A stretch of 64,000 nucleotides of DNA from Rhizobium sp. CF080 (lineage in GTDB: Bacteria > Pseudomonadota > Alphaproteobacteria > Rhizobiales > Rhizobiaceae), in NCBI RefSeq assembly GCF_000282095.2, contig NZ_AKKC02000004.1, positions 1,364,001-1,428,000 of the forward strand, given 5' to 3'. This document shows positions 57,360 to 64,000 of the stretch, piece after piece. How positions within the stretch are numbered: position 1 is the stretch's first letter; every line of letters begins with the position of its first letter. Position numbers and translations under genes: made by a program. The notes beneath the pieces were generated by a model. It searched no databases. It was not told the origin of the DNA and saw only the letters and a list, made by a program, of their open reading frames with translations.

Positions 57360-58286
57360 CTATAGCCGTGATGACGGACGAGTATTCCTTACCTCAAACA
57401 GGGATGAAACAAATGCGCGCACGAGCCGCGCCTTCTGCATATCCGGCCGAAACAAAAGATAGCTCTTGAAATAAACAGCCGGTTCGAACGGCCGGAACAC
57501 CACGCCTCGTTGCGCGAAGCCGTCGATCGCGAGCGGGTTGACGATGCCCACACCAACGCCCTCCAGGATCAGGGCGCAGGCAGTGATCGCGTAAGGAGTT
57601 TCGATGACGAGATTTGGTTTTGCCCCGGCCTCTTCGCAAAGGCGATCAAATTGCAATCTGGCGCGATCCTCGGGGGACAAGGCGACATAGTCGACACCAT
57701 CGAAGTCTTCCGGACGTATGGTCTGCTTGGCAGCAAAGGGATGGCCAGCGGGAAAGGCACAGAGCGCAGGAAAACTACCGAAGACCTGATGCTCGACACC
57801 GGAAAGATCGACTTCGTCGGCGGCGAGCCCCAGATCGTACTCTCCGTCGACGATATGGTTCCGCACGGAAGCCGACGTCATGATACTGAGGGTCACGATC
57901 GCGGATGGAAAACTCTCTCGGAATTTGCGCACGGCCCTGGGGACAATGGTCGTGCCGGCCGCTGCAAGGCTTGCGACGCGGATATGGCCCGACCCGAAGT
58001 CGCGAATGCGGGCCGCAGACGAGCGCAGCTTGTCGAGCCCCCTGAAACTCTGATCCACGTCACGGTAAAAAGCCTGGCCTTCCGGTGTGGGGATCAAGCG
58101 GCCCTTTACGCGGTCGAACAGCGCAAAGCCCACAGCCTCTTCCAATTCGCCGACCAGACGGCTGACATTTGGTTGGGTAACCCCCATCAGTTCCGCCGCC
58201 CGGGAGACCGTACCGCTGAGGATTACGGCACGAAAGGCTTCAATCTGCCGGAAGTTCAAGCGCCGCCTCCTATAAGCTTTTCGCAT
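57360..58286 (-). CDS. LysR-family transcriptional regulator
   Basis: This 308-aa regulator has an N-terminal HTH (FRAVILSGTVSRAAELMGVTQPNVSRLV) and a periplasmic-binding-like effector domain. It is divergent by 80 bp from the PLP lyase and amino-acid transporter genes, which it should control; sensing of a sulfur compound or amino acid is inferred. The start at 58286 is the Met just before the HTH; the longer frame crosses the divergent promoter. Confidence 0.93.
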   Translation of the reverse strand: MRKAYRRRRLNFRQIEAFRAVILSGTVSRAAELMGVTQPNVSRLVGELEEAVGFALFDRVKGRLIPTPEGQAFYRDVDQSFRGLDKLRSSAARIRDFGSGHIRVASLAAAGTTIVPRAVRKFRESFPSAIVTLSIMTSASVRNHIVDGEYDLGLAADEVDLSGVEHQVFGSFPALCAFPAGHPFAAKQTIRPEDFDGVDYVALSPEDRARLQFDRLCEEAGAKPNLVIETPYAITACALILEGVGVGIVNPLAIDGFAQRGVVFRPFEPAVYFKSYLLFRPDMQKARLVRAFVSSLFEVRNTRPSSRL

Positions 58287-58366
58287 AGAGTTAGATGCGC
58301 TGGTCAATTGTTTGTCTAGATCTGGCCCGTCAATATCGCGGGAAATCTTGCATTGAAGGACATACC

Positions 58367-59548
58367 ATGCGTGACAAGACGCTTTGCGTAAAACGCCCCC
58401 AGGTCTCCCATGAGGGCTTTGCAAGCCTCGCAACGCCGACCTATCGCGCTTCGACGATCGTATTCGACAGCGCCGAGGCTTATGCTAAGCGTAGCCAGCG
58501 CGGTCCGGACGGCTATACCTACGGCCTGCATGGAACACCGACCTCACGGACGCTGGAAGCCTCGATTACGGCTCTGGAACAGGGTGAACGCACCGTCCTC
58601 GTTCCCTCTGGCCAAGCAGCGATCACGGTCGTCTTTCTTTCCATACTGCTGCCGGGCGACAGCGTGCTCATTCCCGACACCGCCTATCCCCCGGTGGCTG
58701 GCTTCTGTGAGAACTATCTGAAGCCGCGCGGAATCGGCTACCGCATCTATGATCCAATGATCGGCGGCGCTATTGCTGAACTGATCGACGAAAGCGTCAA
58801 GCTGATCTGGACTGAATCCCCTGGCTCCACCACGATGGAAATTCAGGATATTCCAGCGATTGTCTCAGCGGCCAAGGCGCGCGGCGTGCTAACGGGCTGC
58901 GACAACACCTGGGCGACGCCGCTTTATTTCAAGCCCCTCGCCCATGGTCTGGATTTCTCCTCGATGGCGCTGACGAAATATGTCGGCGGGCATTCGGATC
59001 TCCTGATGGGATCGATTGCCGTAAAGGATACCGACCTGCATCGCCGCCTCAAGGATACGATGCGGATGATCGGCATTGGCGTCTCGCCAGACGACTGCGC
59101 CCTTGCACTGCGCGGAATGGAAACGATGGGCGTGCGGCTTGCGCATTCGGGGCAAGTCGCGACAAGTTTCGCCAGACGGATGGCCGGACTTGTCCCCTCG
59201 GGTCTGGTCCTGCATCCGGCGCTGCCCGATTGCGCCGGGCACGAATTCTGGAAAAGGGATTTTACGGGTTCGAGCGGTGTCTTCAGCATTGTCATCCCGC
59301 CGCATGCGGAGGATACGATTCCCGACCTGCTGACCGCGGCAAAAATCTTCTCAATCGGTGCGTCCTGGGGCGGAACGCATAGCCTCCTGGCACCGATGAC
59401 GATCACCCGAAAAGCTTCGGACGACGCCCATCCCGGCACCATTCTTCGCATCAGCATCGGGCTTGAGGACGAGAACGACCTCTGGGCCGACCTTCATCCC
59501 ATCGTTGCATCGATCGCAGCCAGGGAGCCGATCGTCCGCACTGCCTGA
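58367..59548 (+). CDS. PLP-dependent Cys/Met metabolism enzyme (cystathionine beta-lyase-like)
   Basis: This 393-aa fold-type I PLP enzyme is of the MetB/MetC family. The PLP lysine is Lys204 in ALTKYVGGHSD. Substrate and phosphate contacts are seen in YTYGLHGTPTSRTLE and VLVPSGQAAIT. Members break C-S bonds of cystathionine, cysteine or S-alkyl cysteines. AAGGA precedes the ATG. As the first gene of an amino-acid uptake operon under a LysR regulator it is probably catabolic (C-S lyase), not part of methionine synthesis. Confidence 0.93.
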   Translation: MRDKTLCVKRPQVSHEGFASLATPTYRASTIVFDSAEAYAKRSQRGPDGYTYGLHGTPTSRTLEASITALEQGERTVLVPSGQAAITVVFLSILLPGDSVLIPDTAYPPVAGFCENYLKPRGIGYRIYDPMIGGAIAELIDESVKLIWTESPGSTTMEIQDIPAIVSAAKARGVLTGCDNTWATPLYFKPLAHGLDFSSMALTKYVGGHSDLLMGSIAVKDTDLHRRLKDTMRMIGIGVSPDDCALALRGMETMGVRLAHSGQVATSFARRMAGLVPSGLVLHPALPDCAGHEFWKRDFTGSSGVFSIVIPPHAEDTIPDLLTAAKIFSIGASWGGTHSLLAPMTITRKASDDAHPGTILRISIGLEDENDLWADLHPIVASIAAREPIVRTA

Positions 59549-59589
59549 CGACATTGCCCATACTCAAACAATAAAAAGGGAACAAGCGC

Positions 59590-60615
59590 ATGCACCTATC
59601 AGCCTGGAAAACTGGCATTCTGGCCATCTCCACCCTCGCCGTCATGACCGGTGTAGTCGAAGCCAAATCAACGCTCGAAACCGTCAAGGAGCGCGGCTAC
59701 GTGACCTGCGGTGCGGGGGACTCCACGATGGGTTTCTATACGCCCGGGAATGATGGCAAGTGGGAAGGGATGGAGATCGACACCTGCCGGGCGCTGGCGG
59801 TGGCGATCTTCAATGATAAAGAAAAGGCCCGCTTCGTGCCCCTGAGCGGCGCCAAGCGGATGGCCGCATTGCAGTCCGGAGAGGTCGATTATCTCCCCCG
59901 AACGACGATCGGAACGCTCCAGCGCGATGCGAACGGCGTCAACTTCATTCCTCCGAACTTCTACGGCTATGATGGCTTCATGGTCCGAAAGGATCTTGGC
60001 GTTACCCAGATCAAGGACATGACCGGCGCCTCGGTCTGCGTACAGAGCGGATCAACGACCGAGGTCACGGCATCAGACGTCTCGCGCGCCAATAACCTGG
60101 ATCTCAAGCTGACAACGTTTGAAAATCCAGTCGCCGCCCGCGAAGCCTTTTTCGCCCAGCGTTGCGATGCGCTCATCACCGGAAACGCCTTTCTGGCCTC
60201 CGTCCGCGCAACGCAGGCCAAAAAACCGGACGACTACATCATCTTCAAGGCAAACGATATCATCAACGCCTCGGCTCCGGCTGTAAGGCATGGCGATGAC
60301 CAATGGTTCGATCTCGCCAAGTGGAGTTTTCTGGCGCTCATCCGCGCAGAGGAGCTTGGCATCACCCAAGCAAATGTCGACGAGATGCTGAAATCCGCGA
60401 ACCCGGATATCCGGCGCTTTCTGGGTGTCGAGCCGGGGAATGGAGCGGCGCTCGGCCTGGACGAGAAGTTCGCCTACAACATCGTCAAACAACTCGGCAA
60501 CTACGGTGAACTCTGGGACAAAAACCTCGGCACGAAGAGCCCGATGAAGCTGGAAAGGGAATATAATGCACTGGTGCGCGACGGCGGGCTGATGCATAGC
60601 GATCCGTTCAACTGA
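59590..60615 (+). CDS. amino-acid ABC transporter substrate-binding protein (AapJ/BztA type)
   Basis: This 341-aa periplasmic protein has a signal peptide (about residues 1-25, ending VEAK) and the general-amino-acid binding pattern TLETVKERGYVTCG, FVPLSGAKRMAALQSGEVDYLPR, HGDDQWFDLAKW and NPDIRRFLGVEPG. In AapJ the block after DVLSR reads NTTWTLNR; here it is TTIGTLQR, so the aromatic in the binding site differs and the ligand may too. It is 41 bp from the lyase gene. Confidence 0.92.
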   Translation: MHLSAWKTGILAISTLAVMTGVVEAKSTLETVKERGYVTCGAGDSTMGFYTPGNDGKWEGMEIDTCRALAVAIFNDKEKARFVPLSGAKRMAALQSGEVDYLPRTTIGTLQRDANGVNFIPPNFYGYDGFMVRKDLGVTQIKDMTGASVCVQSGSTTEVTASDVSRANNLDLKLTTFENPVAAREAFFAQRCDALITGNAFLASVRATQAKKPDDYIIFKANDIINASAPAVRHGDDQWFDLAKWSFLALIRAEELGITQANVDEMLKSANPDIRRFLGVEPGNGAALGLDEKFAYNIVKQLGNYGELWDKNLGTKSPMKLEREYNALVRDGGLMHSDPFN

Positions 60616-60636
60616 TTGATCGGCGAGGCAATTTCC

Positions 60637-61803
60637 ATGCGCAGCCTTCGCACACTCTGGTACGATACCCGCATCCGCGCGGGTGTTCTCCAGCTGGTTC
60701 TTGCCGGACTGGTCGTCGGGACCATCTGGTGGCTGATCAACAATACGATCACCAATCTTGCCGCACGCGGCATGAATGTCAGCTTCGCGTTCTTCTCGCA
60801 GGCTGCGCGGTTCCCAATCTCGGAACACGTGCTCGACTACAATCCATCCGACAGTTTCGCCTGGGCTTTCGTGATCGGCCTGATCAACACTCTGCTTGTG
60901 TCAGCTGTGGTGATCGTTCTTTCAACGATTGCCGGATTCCTTCTCGCCCTTGCGCGACGCTCGCGCCATCCTTTGCTGACGGGTGCCGCCAAGACCTATA
61001 TCGAAGTCATCCGCAACACGCCGCTCGTGGTGCACCTGCTCTTCTGGTACCTTCTGCTGATTACGGCGCTCCCGAACACGCGCCACGCTTTCCAGCCGCT
61101 TCCACATCTTTTTCTGTCTACCCGCGGAGTATTTCTGCCCGCGTTCACGATCGAGGGTCAGGCCGGGTGGTGGCTGCTGTCTGCGTTATTCGCCGCCGCG
61201 CTTTGCGTGCTCGCTACGATCATACCCGCATATCGGAACAGGATCGCTCGCCATGCGGGGCCGGTCGGACCGTTCGCTGTCATTGCCGCCGCCGCTACGC
61301 TCTTCTTCGGGGCATGGCTTGCGGAAGGTCTATCGCTCTCGCCTGATTTGCCGGAACTGCGCGGCCTCAACTATCGAGGCGGTATCCAGCTGACGCCGGA
61401 ATTCTCGGCGCTCATTCTGGGCCTTGTCGTCTACAAGACTGCGTTCATCGCGGAAATCTTCCGAGGCGGCCTGAATGCGGTTGGCCACGGGCAATGGGAA
61501 GCCGGGCGCGCCATCGGCCTCAAGGACCGCGACACGCTCCGCCTCATCATCCTGCCGCAGGCGCTGCGCGTCATCGTTCCTCCAATGGCGAGCCAGTATC
61601 TTACCGCTGTCAAGAACACGACTGTGGCGCTTGCCGTCGGTTATCCCGATCTCTCAGGCATCGTCGGGACGGTGATTAACCAGTCCGGGCGCGCGCTGGA
61701 AGGCTTCAGCGTGATGATCGTGATTTACCTCGTCATCAGCCTGTCGGTCGCCGGCTTCATGAACTGGTACAACGGGCACGTGGCCCTGAAGGGTGGACGA
61801 TGA
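60637..61803 (+). CDS. amino-acid ABC transporter permease (AapQ-like)
   Basis: This 388-aa permease of the His/Glu/Gln type has the long N-terminal part of AapQ (LINNTITNLAARGMNVSFAF), a duplicated TM region and the coupling loop GRAIGLKDRDTLRLIILPQALR. It works with the AapM-like permease, whose start overlaps its stop (ATGA). ATG 60637 is used; TTG 60616 is in frame. Confidence 0.94.
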   Translation: MRSLRTLWYDTRIRAGVLQLVLAGLVVGTIWWLINNTITNLAARGMNVSFAFFSQAARFPISEHVLDYNPSDSFAWAFVIGLINTLLVSAVVIVLSTIAGFLLALARRSRHPLLTGAAKTYIEVIRNTPLVVHLLFWYLLLITALPNTRHAFQPLPHLFLSTRGVFLPAFTIEGQAGWWLLSALFAAALCVLATIIPAYRNRIARHAGPVGPFAVIAAAATLFFGAWLAEGLSLSPDLPELRGLNYRGGIQLTPEFSALILGLVVYKTAFIAEIFRGGLNAVGHGQWEAGRAIGLKDRDTLRLIILPQALRVIVPPMASQYLTAVKNTTVALAVGYPDLSGIVGTVINQSGRALEGFSVMIVIYLVISLSVAGFMNWYNGHVALKGGR

Positions 61804-62906
61804 GCGCCGTGATATCTTCTTCGCCGATCGCGTCTGGACTTCGTTCGAGCATCCTGCCACCGCCAGCAAAGACGCCCGGCATCCGGGGGATTTTCTTCGG
61901 CACCCTCGTCAGTTCATTCTTTACCATCCTCGGTATCGCCGTGATCCTTACGCTATTGCCGAGGGTCCTCGATTGGGCGGTGTTCGACGCCGTCTGGCGG
62001 GTCGACAACGGCATGGCCTGCCGCGAAGCCGGCGCCTGTTGGGCGTTTATCGCCGCCAAGAGCCGGCTCATCCTGTTCGGTATCTATCCCCTTGAGGAGC
62101 AATGGCGTCCGCAGATCGTCATCACTATCTTTCTCGTCATGGCTCTCGCAAGCCTGCCGCCCAGGTTGTGGGGACGGCGATTGGTTGTCGCCTGGGCGAT
62201 CACTTTCCTCGTCGTGATCGTGTTGATGGGTGGCGGCCTGTTCGGACTTTCAGCGGTGCCGACATCGGCGTGGGGAGGCCTTCCGGTTACGCTGCTTCTG
62301 GCATCCCTGTCACTGGTGCTTGCTTTTCCAATGTCGATTGCGCTTGCGGTCGGACGGCGCAGCAACCTTCCTATCGCCCGCTACCTGTCGATCGGTCTGA
62401 TCGAGATCATCCGTGGCACGCCTCTTCTTAGCCTCCTGTTCGTCGCCTCGATCCTCATGCCGCTTTTCCTGCCGGACGGCTGGTCGCCCGACAAGCTGAT
62501 GCGGGCGCTCGTGGCACTCACCATCTTCTCCGCGGCCTATCTTGCCGAGGTCGTTCGTGGCGGTCTGCAGGACGTATCGGACGGTCAGAGCGAAGCGGCA
62601 CGAGCGCTTGGCATTTCGTGGTTCACGACGATGCGCAAGATCGTCATCCCGCAGGCGCTCCGTAAGGTCATCCCGCCGCTGACGAATACCCTGATCGTGA
62701 TGATCAAGAACACCAGCCTCGTTTTCGTCGTCGGCCTGTTCGACCTTCTGAGTTCGACCCGTGCAGCACTTGCGGACCCCAACTGGCCAAGCCCCTTTGC
62801 CGAAGCCTATCTGTTCATCGGCTTCATCTACTTCGCACTGTGCTTTTCCACCTCGCTCTATTCGGCCTGGCTGGAGAAATATCTCGGCACGCCCTTTTCT
62901 CGCTAA
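61800..62906 (+). CDS. amino-acid ABC transporter permease (AapM-like)
   Basis: This 368-aa permease is the second channel subunit, with AapM-like N-terminal extension, TM helices and the coupling loop SEAARALGISWFTTMRKIVIPQALRK. An ATPase (AapP) gene is not seen before the M20 gene; it may lie beyond the window end or elsewhere in the genome. Confidence 0.94.
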   Translation: MSAVISSSPIASGLRSSILPPPAKTPGIRGIFFGTLVSSFFTILGIAVILTLLPRVLDWAVFDAVWRVDNGMACREAGACWAFIAAKSRLILFGIYPLEEQWRPQIVITIFLVMALASLPPRLWGRRLVVAWAITFLVVIVLMGGGLFGLSAVPTSAWGGLPVTLLLASLSLVLAFPMSIALAVGRRSNLPIARYLSIGLIEIIRGTPLLSLLFVASILMPLFLPDGWSPDKLMRALVALTIFSAAYLAEVVRGGLQDVSDGQSEAARALGISWFTTMRKIVIPQALRKVIPPLTNTLIVMIKNTSLVFVVGLFDLLSSTRAALADPNWPSPFAEAYLFIGFIYFALCFSTSLYSAWLEKYLGTPFSR

Positions 62907-62922
62907 TTTCAGAAAGCTTGCC

Positions 62923-64000
62923 ATGCAGATGCACGACCAGACCTTTGCCGCCCAGCTCACCGAATGGCGCCGATACCTGCATGCCCATCCCGAACTCTCG
63001 TTCGAGGAGGCTGAGACGGCCCGTTTCATTGCAGCGCGCCTGACCGAAATGGGCATCCCATTCGAAAGTGGAATTGGCGGGCACGGCATTGTGGCGACGA
63101 TTGCGCGGCCCGGCTCCAACCGATCCGTCGGCCTGCGGGCAGACATGGACGCCCTGCCGATCGAAGAAGCCAATGACGTAGCCTACCGCTCCACGAAACC
63201 CGGCGTGATGCATGCTTGCGGACATGACGGTCACACCACCGCGCTGCTCGGCGCAGCTAAGCTACTCGCCGACGATCCCGATTGGTCCGGGGCAGTCCAC
63301 CTGATCTTCCAGCCTGCAGAAGAAAAGGGCGGCGGCGCGAAGGCGATGCTGGCGGACGGCCTTCTGGAGCGGTTTTCGATGGACCGGGTTTTTGCGCTTC
63401 ACAACTGGCCGGGCCTTCCTGCCGGCGAAATCGCCGTTCACAGCGGGCCGGTCTTCGCGGCGGGCGGCCCGTTCTACATTACGCTCCACGGCGTTGCCGG
63501 CCATGCGGCGGCACCACATCTCACCAAGGACACGATCGTTGCCGCAGGTCATCTGCTCGTCGCGCTGCAGACCGTTGTGTCCCGCAACGTCAACCCGCTT
63601 AACCCGGCGGTTGTCACAGTCGGTAAGATCAGTGGCGGCACCGTAACCAACCAGATACCGGAAAGGGTAGAAATCGCCGGCACTATCCGCACCTATGATC
63701 TCACTGTTCGGCGAGAGATCGCGGACGCGATCCACAGGGTTTCCGACGGTATTGCCGCGACCTACGGCATTCGTGCCGAAGTCAACGTGTCTCCCGGCGG
63801 GCAGGTCAGCATCAATGCACCGGGCGAAACCGAGATTGCAGCGAGCGCGGCAGCTGCAATCGGTGCCGTCGTGCATCGGGATATTCCGCCTACGATGGGC
63901 GGCGATGACATGGGATACATCCTGGCAAAACGGCCTGGTGCTTACATCTGGATTGGCAATGGACCTGCGTTGCGGGACGGCGAACTTCACAATCCGCGGT
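62923..64000 (+). CDS. M20 family amidohydrolase/N-acyl-amino-acid deacylase (3-prime end cut by window)
   Basis: The frame opens at ATG 62923, 16 bp after the AapM-like gene, and runs off the window; 359 residues are visible of an expected 380-390. The metal site is in HACGHDGHTT, with the catalytic Glu pair in FQPAEEKGGG and dimerisation-domain His in GVAGHAAAPH. Relatives hydrolyse N-acetyl or other N-acyl amino acids and hippurate. In the operon it would release an amino acid (perhaps a cysteine derivative) from an imported N-acyl compound. Confidence 0.92.
   Translation, partial: MQMHDQTFAAQLTEWRRYLHAHPELSFEEAETARFIAARLTEMGIPFESGIGGHGIVATIARPGSNRSVGLRADMDALPIEEANDVAYRSTKPGVMHACGHDGHTTALLGAAKLLADDPDWSGAVHLIFQPAEEKGGGAKAMLADGLLERFSMDRVFALHNWPGLPAGEIAVHSGPVFAAGGPFYITLHGVAGHAAAPHLTKDTIVAAGHLLVALQTVVSRNVNPLNPAVVTVGKISGGTVTNQIPERVEIAGTIRTYDLTVRREIADAIHRVSDGIAATYGIRAEVNVSPGGQVSINAPGETEIAASAAAAIGAVVHRDIPPTMGGDDMGYILAKRPGAYIWIGNGPALRDGELHNPR

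Overview
The window looks like a chromosomal or chromid segment from a GC-rich alphaproteobacterium of the Rhizobiales, most likely Rhizobiaceae (Rhizobium/Agrobacterium/Neorhizobium type). The evidence is the dense packing of ABC-transporter operons with local GntR, LysR, LacI and AraC regulators, a TogMNAB-type pectin-oligomer transporter, AapJQM-type amino-acid transport genes, a cyoABCD-SURF1 cluster, a divergent oxyR/katG pair and a RIME-like palindromic intergenic repeat. Family-level placement is an inference from gene content; no rRNA or tRNA gene was seen. No insertion sequence, prophage or CRISPR array was seen.

Layout. (1) 1-2.2 kb, minus strand: a ketopantoate-reductase-like protein and an SDR dehydrogenase, coupled to a 26-codon stub resembling a GntR N-terminus; then a 40-aa membrane micro-ORF. 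(2) 2.2-9 kb: an Ohr/OsmC peroxidase, an OmpR/EnvZ-type two-component system, two alpha/beta hydrolases and a DipZ-type CcdA-thioredoxin fusion. Three near-identical 11-bp-spaced direct-repeat sites sit upstream of ohr, one hydrolase and dipZ, suggesting one regulon. (3) 9-17.8 kb: a GntR regulator with a coupled NTF2-like protein, divergent from a gamma-glutamyltransferase-family gene and a complete Dpp/Gsi-type ABC importer. (4) 17.9-28 kb: a pectin oligomer locus with an AraC regulator, a truncated GH4 stub, togMNAB, a cytoplasmic GH28, a GH105/GH88-type unsaturated glycuronyl hydrolase, kduI and a LacI regulator. (5) 28-39.4 kb: a second saccharide-type operon built on an oligopeptide-family ABC importer, with a putative glycoside hydrolase carrying a trimerisation-like domain, an Hyi-like isomerase and a GH42 beta-galactosidase. 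(6) 39.4-48 kb: a flavin amine oxidase, a DMT exporter, a frameshifted GGDEF remnant, a GntR regulator, a DadA-like oxidase, an M24 peptidase, a DapA-like lyase and an MFS transporter, resembling part of a hydroxyproline or D-amino-acid/imino-acid catabolic set. (7) 48-54 kb: cytochrome bo3 oxidase cyoABCD with SURF1 and a small membrane protein. (8) 54-57.3 kb: katG and oxyR. (9) 57.4-64 kb: a LysR regulator divergent from a PLP C-S lyase-like protein, an Aap-type amino-acid ABC transporter and an M20 amidohydrolase cut by the window end.

Taken together this is an accessory catabolic region of a plant-associated bacterium. Two operons take in plant cell-wall oligomers, three modules take in peptides or amino-acid derivatives, and two blocks deal with peroxide and respiration. 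The least-described candidates are the Opp-type saccharide operon at 28.2-39.4 kb and the direct-repeat regulon around the two-component system. Two short ORFs that keep a recognisable N-terminus and stop exactly in the ATGA overlap with the next gene also deserve a look.
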